64,000 bases of DNA. Source: Oopsacas minuta (lineage: Eukaryota; Porifera; Hexactinellida; Lyssacinosida; Leucopsacidae). The position numbers were made by a program, and so were the translations under genes. Location: contig JAKMXF010000345.1 in NCBI GenBank assembly GCA_024704765.1, forward strand, positions 62,001 to 126,000, given 5' to 3'. The notes below the pieces were generated by a model. The model worked only from the letters and a program-made list of their open reading frames with translations, ran no database searches and was not told the origin of the DNA. Positions within the stretch are counted from its first letter, which is position 1. Each line of letters opens with the position of its first letter. This document shows positions 44,963 through 58,300 of this stretch, one piece after another.

Positions 44963-46121
44963 TGGTGCTTCGCGTAATTCCCTGAATAAGTGCATATATT
45001 TCATGCAAACTTAACTACAGCGTTTATTCAGGGAAACAAACTAATACACACCAATCAACGCATGACGTCACTCCATTATTCAACACGTTAATTGCAACGT
45101 ACTGTTCTTATAATAGAATTCTATTTTTATAAATATCTCTAATCAAAATGTAATTTGATAATTCTAATCTAAGATTGATTTTATCGACAGTTTGTCAGTT
45201 TATATACATATTATATTAATGATAAATATGATGCATTTAGGTCAGTTAATTATATGAATATTCTGCTCATAAGATGTTCATCTGAGCATCAGCGTACAGG
45301 CAAATTTGCACTTCGTGAACACCTTATCAACACAACATTAGGCCATTCAATTGTTGTCTATGTCGCGATTATTGCCAGGGATCTACTATTCTAGGAAACC
45401 AGTATATTCCCAAGTTTCCCATCCTCTCTATATCCATAATTACATAGAATGATTAATTACAAATCCCCACGCAATTTGATATTGAGATACCTCAATACTA
45501 GAATATGTGATCCTTATAAGGTCAAATTATTGTATAACAACACAATTCTCTATAGGGATATATTGGGTTTTCAGAAATTCATAATTTCTTATATTGAACT
45601 TGTAAGATTTGTGCTAGCATGACAATAGGTGTTGACAATTGGAATGTATTACTTGTTTGAATTATGGAATAGTTTTCTGGCAGGTGAATCTGACAATTGA
45701 TAAATGATGAAGTCAGAAGGATCGTTGATTATAACCAAGGGTCTATCGAAATTTGTGTTTGAAAAATGTTGAAAGTTTCACAGGCAATTGCATACAAAAA
45801 TCAGTGTATTGTTCTTATAATATTCACATACTATAGTGTAACTTACATAATCCGTCACTCGTATGGACATGAAAATTGTGTCGGCGATTTTATTGTCGAT
45901 GAAAGCTATTTCAGATCAGGGACACTGTGTGATAATAGAGGTCATCCGGATTATACGGATGTCGGTTTATGCAGGTTCCACTGCACATTCAATTCTCGTT
46001 ATGTCAAACCTCGGAGATCACGATTTCTCTCTTTTGTTATAAGTTATATGAGCTAGTTCGCTATCATATTTACCACGGTTAAATCTGCTTAATTCGCTAG
46101 TTAATGGGGCTGGAACAAAAC

Positions 46122-46293
46122 TACAGTCAACTCCCGTTATATCGAAGCTCAAGGAACCGCAATAATTACTTCGATATAACCGATGGAATATATATTACTC
46201 TGAAGGTTTGGGAACATATTTGTACAATTTAAGTCTTCGATATAAGCGGGTATTTCAAAATATCCGTGTTCGATATAACAGGAGTTTACTGTA
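46122..46293. mobile_element. MITE family A, best full-length copy (about 170 bp)
   Basis: Flanked by TA on both sides. Left CAGTCAACTCCCGTTATATC, right GATATAACAGGAGTTTACTG, terminal inverted repeats of about 23 bp, with a second internal pair (TTCGATATAACCGATGG / TTCGATATAAGCGGGTAT). No coding capacity. Confidence 0.92.
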
Positions 46294-46380
46294 TCATTAC
46301 ATTCTTTAGCATATCATTGACAATATTTGTAATTCTATGATTAGCTTATGAATGCATATATCGATAATATATACACTTGA

Positions 46381-49300
46381 ATGTCCGTCAATACTCCCTC
46401 ATCTCCGTCCCAGGAGAACATTGATTCAGAAACAACTAGTTCTACACACACTAGCTCTTCTCCAAACACCACAGACGAGGTTATTACCACAACGGGTAAG
46501 TTTAGTTAGAAATACATACAGTGGAAACTCGTTAATATGAACATCAATATTCGCGATGAATCATATTTTCACACCTTTCTGCGTATATTATTATTTAATC
46601 GAACTTTTAGCCGGCACTGTCTACCGAATATTTTTGGCCAAGTTTAGTTCCTACGGTCATTTACCAGATCATGACTAAACATGACAAAACTTGAACCAAT
46701 ACGTCCACTTAATTGTGGTCATTATGGTAAATGTACCTATTGCTCAGCGGCTCCCGACCTCATGGACCCCTTAGTGGGCCACGGAAGACAGCAGGGGGTA
46801 CATGTCCTGTACAGGATCTCAAATTTTGTATTGCTCGGTGGTCCATGGTTAAAATTGTATAAGGGTTTGAGTAACAATCTATTATTCCCGATACATACAG
46901 GTGTAACAACTCTATCATCAATTGACTCTACTACAAGTACAGATGGACTACCAGATTATTCCCAGTCAGTACCAGCTGATATAAGTTTCCCTGAAGGTAT
47001 GAGTTCTGAAGGAGGCCACTCTTCTATTGATGAAGGATTCTCACAGGATCAAACTCAGGATCATGATGATATTGAGAGTACGGATGCTAGGTGAGTTTCT
47101 GCGGAATTTTGATAGGTTTTTCTTTAGTATATACCGTACAGTGTAACCTCCATAAACCGTGCGCCAGTGACACCGAAAAATATTACCTCGTTTCTGCCAA
47201 ATTCCACGTTTGTAGAGATTCATTTGTATGGGACAAGGAATTCTCTCTATTTTTTCACTCCGTTTCCAGAAGTTCCCCGTTTCTGGGGGTACCAGAAACA
47301 GGACCATGCAAATAGTATTAGATAGCTCTGGTTCATTGAGTCAAAATGACCAAGTCCATGAGTGACCTTATCTGTATATAATGATTGGCGGAAAGTTGGT
47401 CACGGAAACATCCAAGCAGTTAATATAGCGACTAATCCATGGTTAATTCCCACTCCAGAACAACCATTTTCCTTCAACAGTTTATAATGTACACTCAATT
47501 CCCGTTATATCGAACACAGAACATCGAAATACCCGCTTTTATCGAAGTCTATGGTATCAAACCGTAAAAGTAACATATTTCATCAAATATATGGAAGTAA
47601 TTATCGAGGTCCCTTGAGCTTCGATATAACAGAAATTGACTATATCTCTCTTTCCAATAGGTTCCAAGAACTAGAAATAACTGTAACACGCTCCACCCCT
47701 GAGAGAGAACAAGATGCTGAAAATATGAATATAGAACGAGCATTACCATCAGATTCGAACTCAGAATCTAATTCAAATGCAGACAGTAGTAGTGATAATA
47801 ATAGAGTAGTTACTAATAGAGGTAGTACTGTTACTACACATACTCAAGTGAGTTTTAATGTAATCACTATTTGGAAAATATTTTCACTATTTTTATGATT
47901 TTTGCATAATTGTGCACTGAATACGCTCGTTTATTTGAACACGGGTAATAACACTTTTCAGAGGGCATTTGGGTTGATCCGCAGGGCCTTTTTTGGGAGA
48001 TATTACGTCGCTTTATTGTTCCTATCAAATTCATTTCGAACTATCTTTATTTGGTTGTAAGTACTAGGGATAATGTGTACATATTTCTACGTTGCCATAG
48101 TTTCCTTTTTAAAAGAATATACTGTGAAAATAATTTTAACACTAAACTGTGAAAATATGATTGGTAATGAATGATGTATTTGATTTGAGATGTACATATT
48201 TTCCTGATTTCCATGGCAACCGGGGGTTATAGTTTTCCTAAAAACGCGTACAGTGGTTCCCAACCGGGTGTACATTTACGGACGACACCAGGAGGCCCAC
48301 CGAATGTGTTAAAAATGGTATAGGGGGTAGAACCAATTTTAACACATCCTACGTAACTTATTTAGATTTCCCTCTCACAGCAACAACCACATACTCAAGT
48401 GCGTATAACTCAAATGCAAGAACTAGTAGAAGAATGGGAAGTATTATGTGATATACAACTATCTAAAGAGATTCTCGATCTCACCGATTACGATCCGAAG
48501 ACCGCCTCAATGGAGACTCCACCTCCATTTCCTGATGACACACTGAAACGTCTGGACGATCTGGTTAATAAACCGCACTGGGTTATACCGGTGCTACCTG
48601 ATTCTGAGTTAGAACATTTACTGAAGGGGTGTATCATGCTAGCAGAATTAGGTGTTGATACGTATTGTGATGCTTCTAAAAGGTTCTATAAGGAAGGATT
48701 GACTATATCCTTTCAAAAGGTTCGTTTTTTATGAAATTTCGTGGGGAATATTTTGTATTAGCTCTATGGATTGATTTTTTTTTCGCGAGTATGTTTCTCT
48801 TAAGTCACAAAAGAACGTGGAAGATACGCGGAATTGTTTTCGCTATGTTGTAGACCTGAATAATACTGTTTTTTTCTAATAGAGTAAACTCCCGTTAGAA
48901 CAGAGTGATTATTTACCCTCCTAGACTCCTAGAACTTGAAAGTAATTGATTCTACTCCGTTTACAACAAATTGATATCTGGATCCCGATCACTTCTTTAT
49001 TACGAGAGTTTCATGCATTTGTTTTCAGTAAGAACAATGGCATTTGTCCTGGTTAGAAAATCCTGGGACCGCCTTGCGGTAAAATACTTGGTTCTTCGTT
49101 CAGTTCGCGAAATTTCGCAATTTCGCGCGGATGAACATACGTACTCCATGCCAATTTGACAACACCAATTTTTGCTGCATTACAAACAGACTAACAACTT
49201 GGAGAACAGTTCTCATAAATTTCCAATTTGTATTGGAAATAATTCCCCTGATAGCAAGTTCACGTATTAGCAAAGGAAATCCGTCCGAATACAATTTGCT

Positions 49301-52300
49301 ATTAAGTGAACTCCACTGTCCGTAACAAATATTATTTATATATTCTCTAGGTTCTAACAGATGATGCAGTATACGGTTGGAAGCATCACATACAACTAGC
49401 TATAAACGATTGTCTTCTACTGCTAGTTAGATTATGTGCTGTTAAAATGCTAGATGATGATATAGCAATATTGGATCTACTGAGCGTAGGGCTATTCCCT
49501 TCTTCACGTTTTCATATGTATAATGCGGCTAAATTGCCGCGAACTGTACGCGTGACACATCATTTTCATCATCATATTACGCATGAGAAGCAGTTTGATT
49601 CTGTACCTGAATCTGATCCATTTTCTGATACTTTATTTGCTTATTGTCCCGAAGGTAACACTTTTACCACATACAGCCAATGCCGGTTATAAGAACATCA
49701 TCTCGAACTGGACATACTGTTCTTATAACCGGCATGAAATGTTCTTTTATCTGGTAAAAATTCAATGGAGTAAGATACTAAAGATTCGGTAAATCGAGTT
49801 ATGGTTCTTATTCTTATTACCGGTGTTCTTATATCCGGCATCTACTGTATTGAGTTAGTAAGTCCGGATATAACGGGAGTTCACTTTGATTATTGGGACT
49901 ATATTTGTACAATTTCAGGCTTCGATATATGCGGGTACAGTAAAACCTTCAAGAAGTGAACAACCTGGGTGCCAGCCAAAATGCTCACATATGAGAGGTG
50001 TTCATTTTTCATGACATTGTGTGTAGCAATGGAAACACATTTTTGGACCGAGACAAGGTATTCATCTATTGGAGGTGTCACTTTTGGAGGTTTTACTGTA
50101 TTTCGATATATTCGTGTTGGATATAAGGGGAGTTAACCTTATTTTAACAATCTCATCCTCTATCTCTAGGTAGTCCTACTCGAGGTTGGCTCGTAGATCT
50201 TATAAACGTATTTGGCCGTTTGGGTGGATTTGATAAACTCAGGAAGAGAGTATGTAACCCTACAGAAGGGCAGGAAATGAATCTTATCCTACTATGCCTG
50301 CTGGTTAAGCCATGGGGTCATTGTGCTGAATATCTTACACAGACTTCTCTCAATAGAGATATGCTGCCTGTAGTACAAAAGGTAATTATGTTTGCGATTA
50401 ATTGCCGGGGCGTAACCTCCACAAACGGTGTGTCAAGAACGCCGAGAAATGCTACCCCCGCTTGCGGAGGTTCATTACTATGGGACTAGGAATTCGCCTA
50501 TTTATTTTCACTCCGTTTTCAGAAGTTTATGGAAGTTTCGCTGTAATACGTATTTACAAGGGAGTTATACTGTGTATATGTTTAGGCAACGGAGTATCTT
50601 GAAAATCTAACTGACGAAGACTTGAAAAAAGAAACTGGAAAAGCTGAATCAAGCAGAACAGATGCATTCAGCCTAACTCTAATACATCTCAAAGCAATCC
50701 TCAAACGTCTACGTGAACCTAACCAAGAGCTAATAGAACGTATCGACCAACTCCGTCTCGAAATGATTTTAAGGCTCTTACGCTTAAGTTCTTTCTCAGG
50801 GAAAATGAACGCTTTAAACGAGTTGAATAAGATAATATCGAATGTGGCATCTGGTGGAGTTTATTATCAAGGCCAACGTACTGTATTAGAAGACGATTGG
50901 TTGAATGCTCAGAGATTGGTGAATTGGTTGAAAGATCATGAAATACTTAAGATTGTACTAAAGGATAATCTACATCAAGCACAGTATGTAGATAAACTGG
51001 TTAGGTTGTTGAGGTATGTTTGTTGTTTATTTATTTATTACAGCTGGGGGTAGGACAGTGGGGGTCTACGAGGGTCTATGGGTGAGGAACCAAAATTTGG
51101 AATAGCTGGTTTATCAGATTTAAGAAAATGCAGACGAAAGGTTGTATTTTGCTTATTAATTGGACTTACCAGAATTTTGATAATTCGCTTATCAGCTGTT
51201 TTTATCACGCATAACTTTCTTTCTCAAATCTCAACATATTCCCGAAAATGCACTATGTGTAGCCGAAATGTCGAAATTATCATGTTTTCATTGAGCTAGA
51301 CTAATTTTATGATATATTCCGCGAAATAATTAAAAATCTCTTTAATCTTTTCCTCTGAGAGGGGTGCCTTGGATGCCATTCGGCTAGGGCCACATGATCC
51401 AAAGGGCTTCAAAAAATGCATATTCCATCGGAATGATCGAGTAATTATCACCATATTTGGTAATATGTACTCATCTTTGATTTTGGGAGTTAACTAAATT
51501 GCAAATCGCCCTTGCCTCCGTTTAATACAATGGTCCCCAACCTTTTTCACCTCTAAACTCCCTCCCATAGACTACAATACAATTTTGAGATCCTGTCGAC
51601 CCCAGTTTAGCAACTGGTTGCTTAATACAACCTCCAATTACACATTAATCGTATTTCTATAGTTTTCCTAAAAATGTTCTATTTTTAGATTTATCATCAA
51701 AGAGAAAGCTCTAACTATCGATGACTTGAATGACGTATGGCGAGCACAAGCAGGCAAACACGACATAATTGTTAAGAACATATACGACCTCTTGGCTAAA
51801 GTTGCTTGGGATTTCAGTCCGGAACAATTAGACCATCTTTTCCAATGTTTTCAATCTAGTTGGAACGGAGCGAGCAAGAGTATGCAAGAGAAATTGATTG
51901 AGTTCATACGACGTTTAGCTGAGGACGATAAGGAAGGAGTTATGGCTCAGAAAGTTTTGGGGTTGTTGTGGAACCTTGCGCATTCGCCAGAATGTCCTAC
52001 CGATATTCTAGAACAGAGTTTGTATGCGTTGACTAAGATTCTAGAATATTCTTGTTCTCTGGATAGAGAGACACAGAAAGCTCTGTACATTAAAAAGTGA
52101 GTTTCTTTTTCTAATAGATAAATAACCATGGTTACGCTGACGTATCATTTGGAATTTGCACGTTTGTGTCCCGGGATTTTCAATATTTCCAAGGTTTCTC
52201 GTTTTGCCCTCATTATACCCGAGAATGTTTTCCCTGGGTTTTCACTGTACTCTAATCATATTCTATTACTACCCCATACTTCCAGATGTATAGAAGAGAT

Positions 52301-55300
52301 TCAAAGCAATAACTGGGTGCTACCGGCTATAAAACTAGCTAAAGATCTGTGTTGTCTATTTAGTGAGGCTTCTAGCAACTTTGCTCATCATCAGGTTGTT
52401 AGTTTTAGAGGTGAGATGCTACGCCACCTTGACAACAACTATCAGGTATAGTTATTCGTGTTTATTTATACAGACAATAGTCTTCGTATCATAATTTCCT
52501 TGATAATACGCGAATATACTATCTCTACGATGGTTATTCAGTTCGTATTACTCCTGGCGTTAATTGGTGTTCATATCAACGAGGTCCCCCGAATTTTCCA
52601 TTTTTATCTTCTGTATTCAGGTATTGAATCTCCTCGCTGATAACCTATCATTCTACATGGACTACTCACGTACAGTTCGTGAGAACCTAGAGAAAGAATT
52701 CGAGAAAGATCCAGACAAAGTACAATCACATAGAGCAGCCACATTCCCTGATGAGCTAATAATCGATGGACACTACTCGCATTCACAACAAATAAAAGAT
52801 AGACTCAGCTGTATACGATTTATCCTTAAAGATGGACAGCTATGGCTCGGCTTACAACAAGCTATACAGATATGGGTTGCGTTAACCGAGAAAACTGTTT
52901 ACCTTGAAGATATGGAGCAGTGTTTTGCTTGGTTTTCAAGGCTGGTGGGAGATGATCCTGATTTGGAAGCCGCTTCGAGTCGAACACTTTTCACACAATA
53001 TATACTGGATATTAAACCTCAAGCTTTAAGTGAACTGGGTAAGTTGTAACATCCCTAACTGTGGTGCTAGATACGCCAAAAATACTACCCCATTTCGCCT
53101 TTTCCCATTTCACAGCTCCTATATGGAGATTCCCTAATGGCATGGACAATGTACTACTTACTTACGTCTGTACTTCCTTCTGCGCGTTCGTGCGAAATCT
53201 ATCAGTCCGATTTATATGAAAATTGGTAAAGATATAATGATATACATTTTTTGGAGTGAATTTCTAGACCTTTTTGTGATTAATCATGCTAGAAATTAGA
53301 TTTCAATAAGTCAGATGTAATTTGATGCATACTTACCAACTCCTTTTACAAATTTACCGGTTTCTTCATTGCGGAATCCATGATTTTCAATATTTTCACT
53401 GGTTTTCACGTCTCGAAAATTTTCAGAAATATTGCACAAAATGACAAAATTTCCAGGGATTTCTAAAATTCATCAGGATATGGAGTGAATCCCAACAGGG
53501 TTGGCAAATATGCGTGCATATACAATGGGTCCTCTCTAATTGTCCGCTTCAGGCGCCATTGCATACTGGTGGACCATTGGAGACGGCCTACTGCAATTGC
53601 TTACACTTGATTACACTTTTACCACAATCGCGAATAATCGTTCTCCAACACTTTCAAGGTATGAAATGCTTCGAAAAATTCTTCAAATACGTCAACTACA
53701 ATGAAGACAAACAATCAATGCGACGTAGAGGCTGGTACCAAACGAATTCACTCGAGTTAGTTGGGCTTGAATATCTTTGGAAACTTATCATGGTAGCAGA
53801 TGATAGTATTGCTCAACAGGGTATTGAGTTATTGAAGGAAATATTCACGAATTTTCATACTGATAATACACAAGGTGATTCTTCACCTCATCTACAGTTG
53901 ATATTAAGTTGTATGACTCAATTGCAGGAGGGATTTGATAAGCTACAAGAGGATAAACAGGATAGCAATACTAATATCACTGATAAGAAAAATGTACAGG
54001 TTTTTATTTGTTTATTTTTACATTCAACTCTCGCTATATCTAATACGGATATATAGAAATCTGGAATTGTACAAATATGGTTCCAAACCGTCAAAGTAAC
54101 ATATATCTCATCGGCTATATCGAATTAATTATCACGGGCCCCTTGAGATTCGATATAACTGGAGTTGCCTGTAAATTTTATATGATTTGTCCCTCAAAGC
54201 TTATTACAATACGTGTATACGTATAGATCAATCTCGAAATAGGAGATTTTGACGTTGTTAGACTTGTATATATCTCATTAATATCCAGTATTACATAAAT
54301 TGGTCAAATATTCGGAGATTTCTTTTTCACAATTCGAGAACTACTGTTTTCTCTATTACAGATATCAGCACAATAGAAGTTACTTCATCAAAATTGTAGA
54401 TTGAATGTATAATATGTATTATACAATACGCATTATGACGTATAAACATCTTAGTTATTATATTTCCTGGTCTTATTACATTCTTCCTATTAATTCACGA
54501 ATTATTCCCAGTTTCAGAAAACAGAATGCCACACATATTCAACTTAAAATAATGTGGAAGTACAGTCAACTCCTGTTATATCGAAGCTCAAGGAACCCGT
54601 GATAATTACTTTGCTATAACCTAAGAAATATATGTTACTTTGACAGTTTGAGATCTTATTTGTACAATTTAATACTTCCATAAATCCGAAGTTGTCTGTA
54701 TTATATATTTATCTATACTACAATCCTTCTAGGATGCTGAACAAGTAACACGTTGTTTAACACTACTACGCGGTTTCTTCGATATAATGGATGAAGGCTT
54801 TGAGAAGGAACGTGTCCACTTCCCACCTCATGGACGTTCTGCTCGTGGCAGACCTTTGACCTTCATAATAAAACCAACACTAGCACATAACCGTAACGTC
54901 GACGAATTTGAAGTATATTCTCATTCAAATGATACAGTAGGGAGTGTGCGTAGACAGATACAAGCTAGAATGACACAGATACATTCTCATCAACAGAGTA
55001 TTTCTGTGGATATTGGAGTTAATGGGGAACTGTTGCCGAATGAAGAAGACTTTAGAATGGTGGTTGCTGTGCCTTTGAAAGAGAAGTCTGTTATTAATGT
55101 TAAGGTGAGGCTAATGGAGTAATGGATAAACAAGAAACAAACAAACAAGCAATCAATCTCACCAACAAACAGACTGCTAAACAAACGAACAGACAAACAA
55201 ACAAACAAACAGAGCAGTAGGGGGTCTCCATTACCATATATGGGCAGTGATGGTCTGAGGATCTGGCAGAATGGGGCAGGGCAGGGGTCAATTGCCCCCT

Positions 55301-58300
55301 CTCCTGGACCGCCACTATCCATTAGATTCACAAAAACAGCAACAAATGCAAATAACGTATCAACCTCTTGTATAATTATCAAACCAGCTATATACGTATA
55401 TTTAATGATACTCATTTTAGGTATCAGGATTTCAATCTGGTAACAGTACACCTGAGACTTCAAGTGATGATGAAGGTATTGGACAATCAGGCATGACTCA
55501 TTCACATAAATCTACAAAAGAACAGAATTTACCTTCAGTGCTATTTGTACAGAATAAGCAGAGATATTGTACTAATATTCTATTCAGTTTGTGTGATTTT
55601 GCTGTACAGTATGGATATTCTAATATCAGAGATGGAGTTAGACTTTTGTTGAAATTGTTACCAACTGATCCTGAGCTTCAGGGCAAAGTTAAAAAGTATG
55701 TTAAGATTCTTTCTAAATCCGTTTTTTACAAGCAATTTTTCAAAAGTTTTATGGAAAACATTTGATGCAAAATTTCCAGATTATTTAATTGAAATTATGG
55801 ACCATCTATATTATGGTTTTTGAAACGCTCATGAGCTATAGCCACACTCTATATGAAAATATTGTTCAATTTTGTACGTACTTTTTTCCTAGATTTTTCC
55901 AACAAATATCTCAAGAACGTGTATTCCAATATGAACAGCTTCTAGGATTGTTCTTATCAAATGAACCTTGCAAAGTTCTATACATGCTGGAGATAATACA
56001 TGCTCTGTTGTTACCAGCTAATGAGAATACTGGTAATCATCTACAGGATTTCCCGAAGCACTTTGTTAATAGTTATGGTATCAGGTAATTACTTATACAG
56101 CGAAACCTCCACTAACGGGGTCTGTAGTGTGCAGAACCCGATGTGAATATAGATACAGTTTTCGCCTATTAAAATTCGCATAATGATCCACAGTCGACCG
56201 GCAGTTAGAGATTTGGAATATGGTTCGGTCTACAGTGCCGCCATTAGCACGTGGTATTTGCACGAAATTCCCTTGCTAATACACGAACATACTTATACAT
56301 ATGTATAGGAATTATTCCCAATACTAAATGACTCTGAAAATACTTGGTAAAATTTTGACCGGTTTCATAGGTTAAACTCATTTATGTGCACGTCGGGATA
56401 ACACATTACACTCAAATATCTGCGAAAACCTCGACGCATATTCCTTCTTCAACTTCTATTTCTCTTAGATTAGTCTCAGATCTTTTGATGAACAATCTCT
56501 TCCTCTCCGGATCAGATTATCAAATGAAGAAAGCTGCTTACATAATACTATTGAAGTGTAGTAAGCTATTATTTACTTCTGTGGCAAATGCAAGGTTACT
56601 CAGAATATCTCTAATGCTAAAACAAGAGAAAACACCAACTAATGAGGAATATACTGCAGCAGTACAGTTACAGGTTAGATTTTGAAGCTATTTAATACTC
56701 TTTCAGAAGTGTTTTAGAAAATATGGAAATATTAGGGACAGAGGTGTAGCTAGGGTGCGCTAATCCGGAACATGCCTCAGTTTTTCTCAAAAAATACACA
56801 TGGCTCATATTTTACATACATGAACATTTTACTATTAAATTCAGATAGACCCGTTAACAAATTTTGAGTTTATAGAAAATGTCCTATTTCTCATTATTTC
56901 GAAACTGAATGGACCGCGATAATTACGCATAGTTCGATATAACTGATGTATTATATGTTGCTTGGAGGTTTTAAGACCATATTTGTACAATTTAAGACTT
57001 CGATATATCAGTGTTCGTTATAACGGGAGATGACTGAAATTCAATGTTTCTGCTATTTATAGGATGCGCTCAAATCAATTCCAAACCCAAACACTGAGAC
57101 GATTATTCGTAACTTCTCCAAACCGCTGAGTCAACAACTAGGTGTTGTACCTGAACCTGAAATCAACTGGAATCAACTTGTACATGCTCTAATACGTTTA
57201 TCATGGGGAGTTAGTCTGGGAGTGTTTCCCTATTTGAAAGATGTTTCTAAGATTGAAGTTGGAAAGTTACCAAAGGACCAGCCGTCTTATACGAAATTAT
57301 TGGAAGGAGAAGAAGTATGTTGAAAGTTAGAGATTATAATATTTGGGGAACTGTACTCTGATGGAATGGTCCATCTATATGCTTATTACTTATTTAACCA
57401 TGGACGGCAGGATAGTTTGCCTGCTTGGATGTTGTTCTGGGCCATTTTGAGGCTTGGTTAGAGGGCGAATTTCTATACAAGATAAAATATATGAAATTCA
57501 CCATCCACGGTTAAATCGCTAATAAACAGGGGACCATTTTATGCTTCAAATTTCCCTCAATTGGACAGATTTGTCCTAAGATATCGCTCCCGTAATGGGC
57601 TACAGGTTGGTGTTTTGGGACAAGATCCAAAAAATATATCTATAGCATACTCACGAACACTTTGTAATCATTTCCTTGGGGAGAATCTACTATTCTCGAA
57701 AATACGGGAATTACTGTATTGGGCATTGTTTTGTCATAAATTGTGTACAGTAAAACCTTCACAAACTGGCCATGTGGAAAGGGTGATAGAACGAATTCCT
57801 AATCCTGGGTCATGTCTAAAACAGGGTAGCATTTTCGGCGTCCCTAGCTGTTACTATGTATATATTTCCTATTAGATTTCTCTTGCAAAAGAAGCGATAG
57901 AGTGTCTCTGTATTGTCCTCACTCTTATACCAGATTATTTACCAGAACTAACACAAACACATAGAGAATTCAGAAGCTATGTACTTGATATTCTCTTAAG
58001 ATGTAGAATGAAAACTGTAAGGAATGTGGCATTTGATCAATTCAATATTTTGATTATGAAATCTTCACATGAAAATATCCCTACATTGTTTGTTGAGTTA
58101 TTAGTATCAGCTTTGGATACAATCGCGAAAGAGCATGCTCATATTTCTGCGGAATATTTCAAGTTATTGTGCAGGCAAGTTTGATTTTATTTATTTATAT
58201 CAATGGGAAAAGTGTAATGAGAAATTTTTTACTATGCTTTTTGTTCAACTATTGAAGTTCAAGGAACCGAGAATTCCTTCGATATAACTTCGGTAATTTA

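Larger units (their letters stand above)
44214..46380. other. Intergenic PREP-USP9X
   Basis: Contains L, Q and B elements (44287-44962), AT-rich DNA, and the best-preserved A element (46122-46293) about 90 bp upstream of the USP9X start. An open stretch at 45766-46056 has no recognisable similarity and is not called. Confidence 0.6.

Noticed and set aside
45766-46056. 96-codon open frame between PREP and USP9X
   Set aside because: No recognisable domain or splice context; its start is inside AT-rich intergenic DNA.
53553-53658. Upstream CAG acceptor for USP9X exon 11
   Set aside because: Using it breaks the frame and adds residues absent from USP9X; the AAG site at 53656-53658 restores the conserved GMKCF join.
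54990-55505. Minus-strand open frame of 171 codons
   Set aside because: It is antisense to USP9X exon 12 and translates the CAAA low-complexity tract into Cys/Val/Leu repeats.
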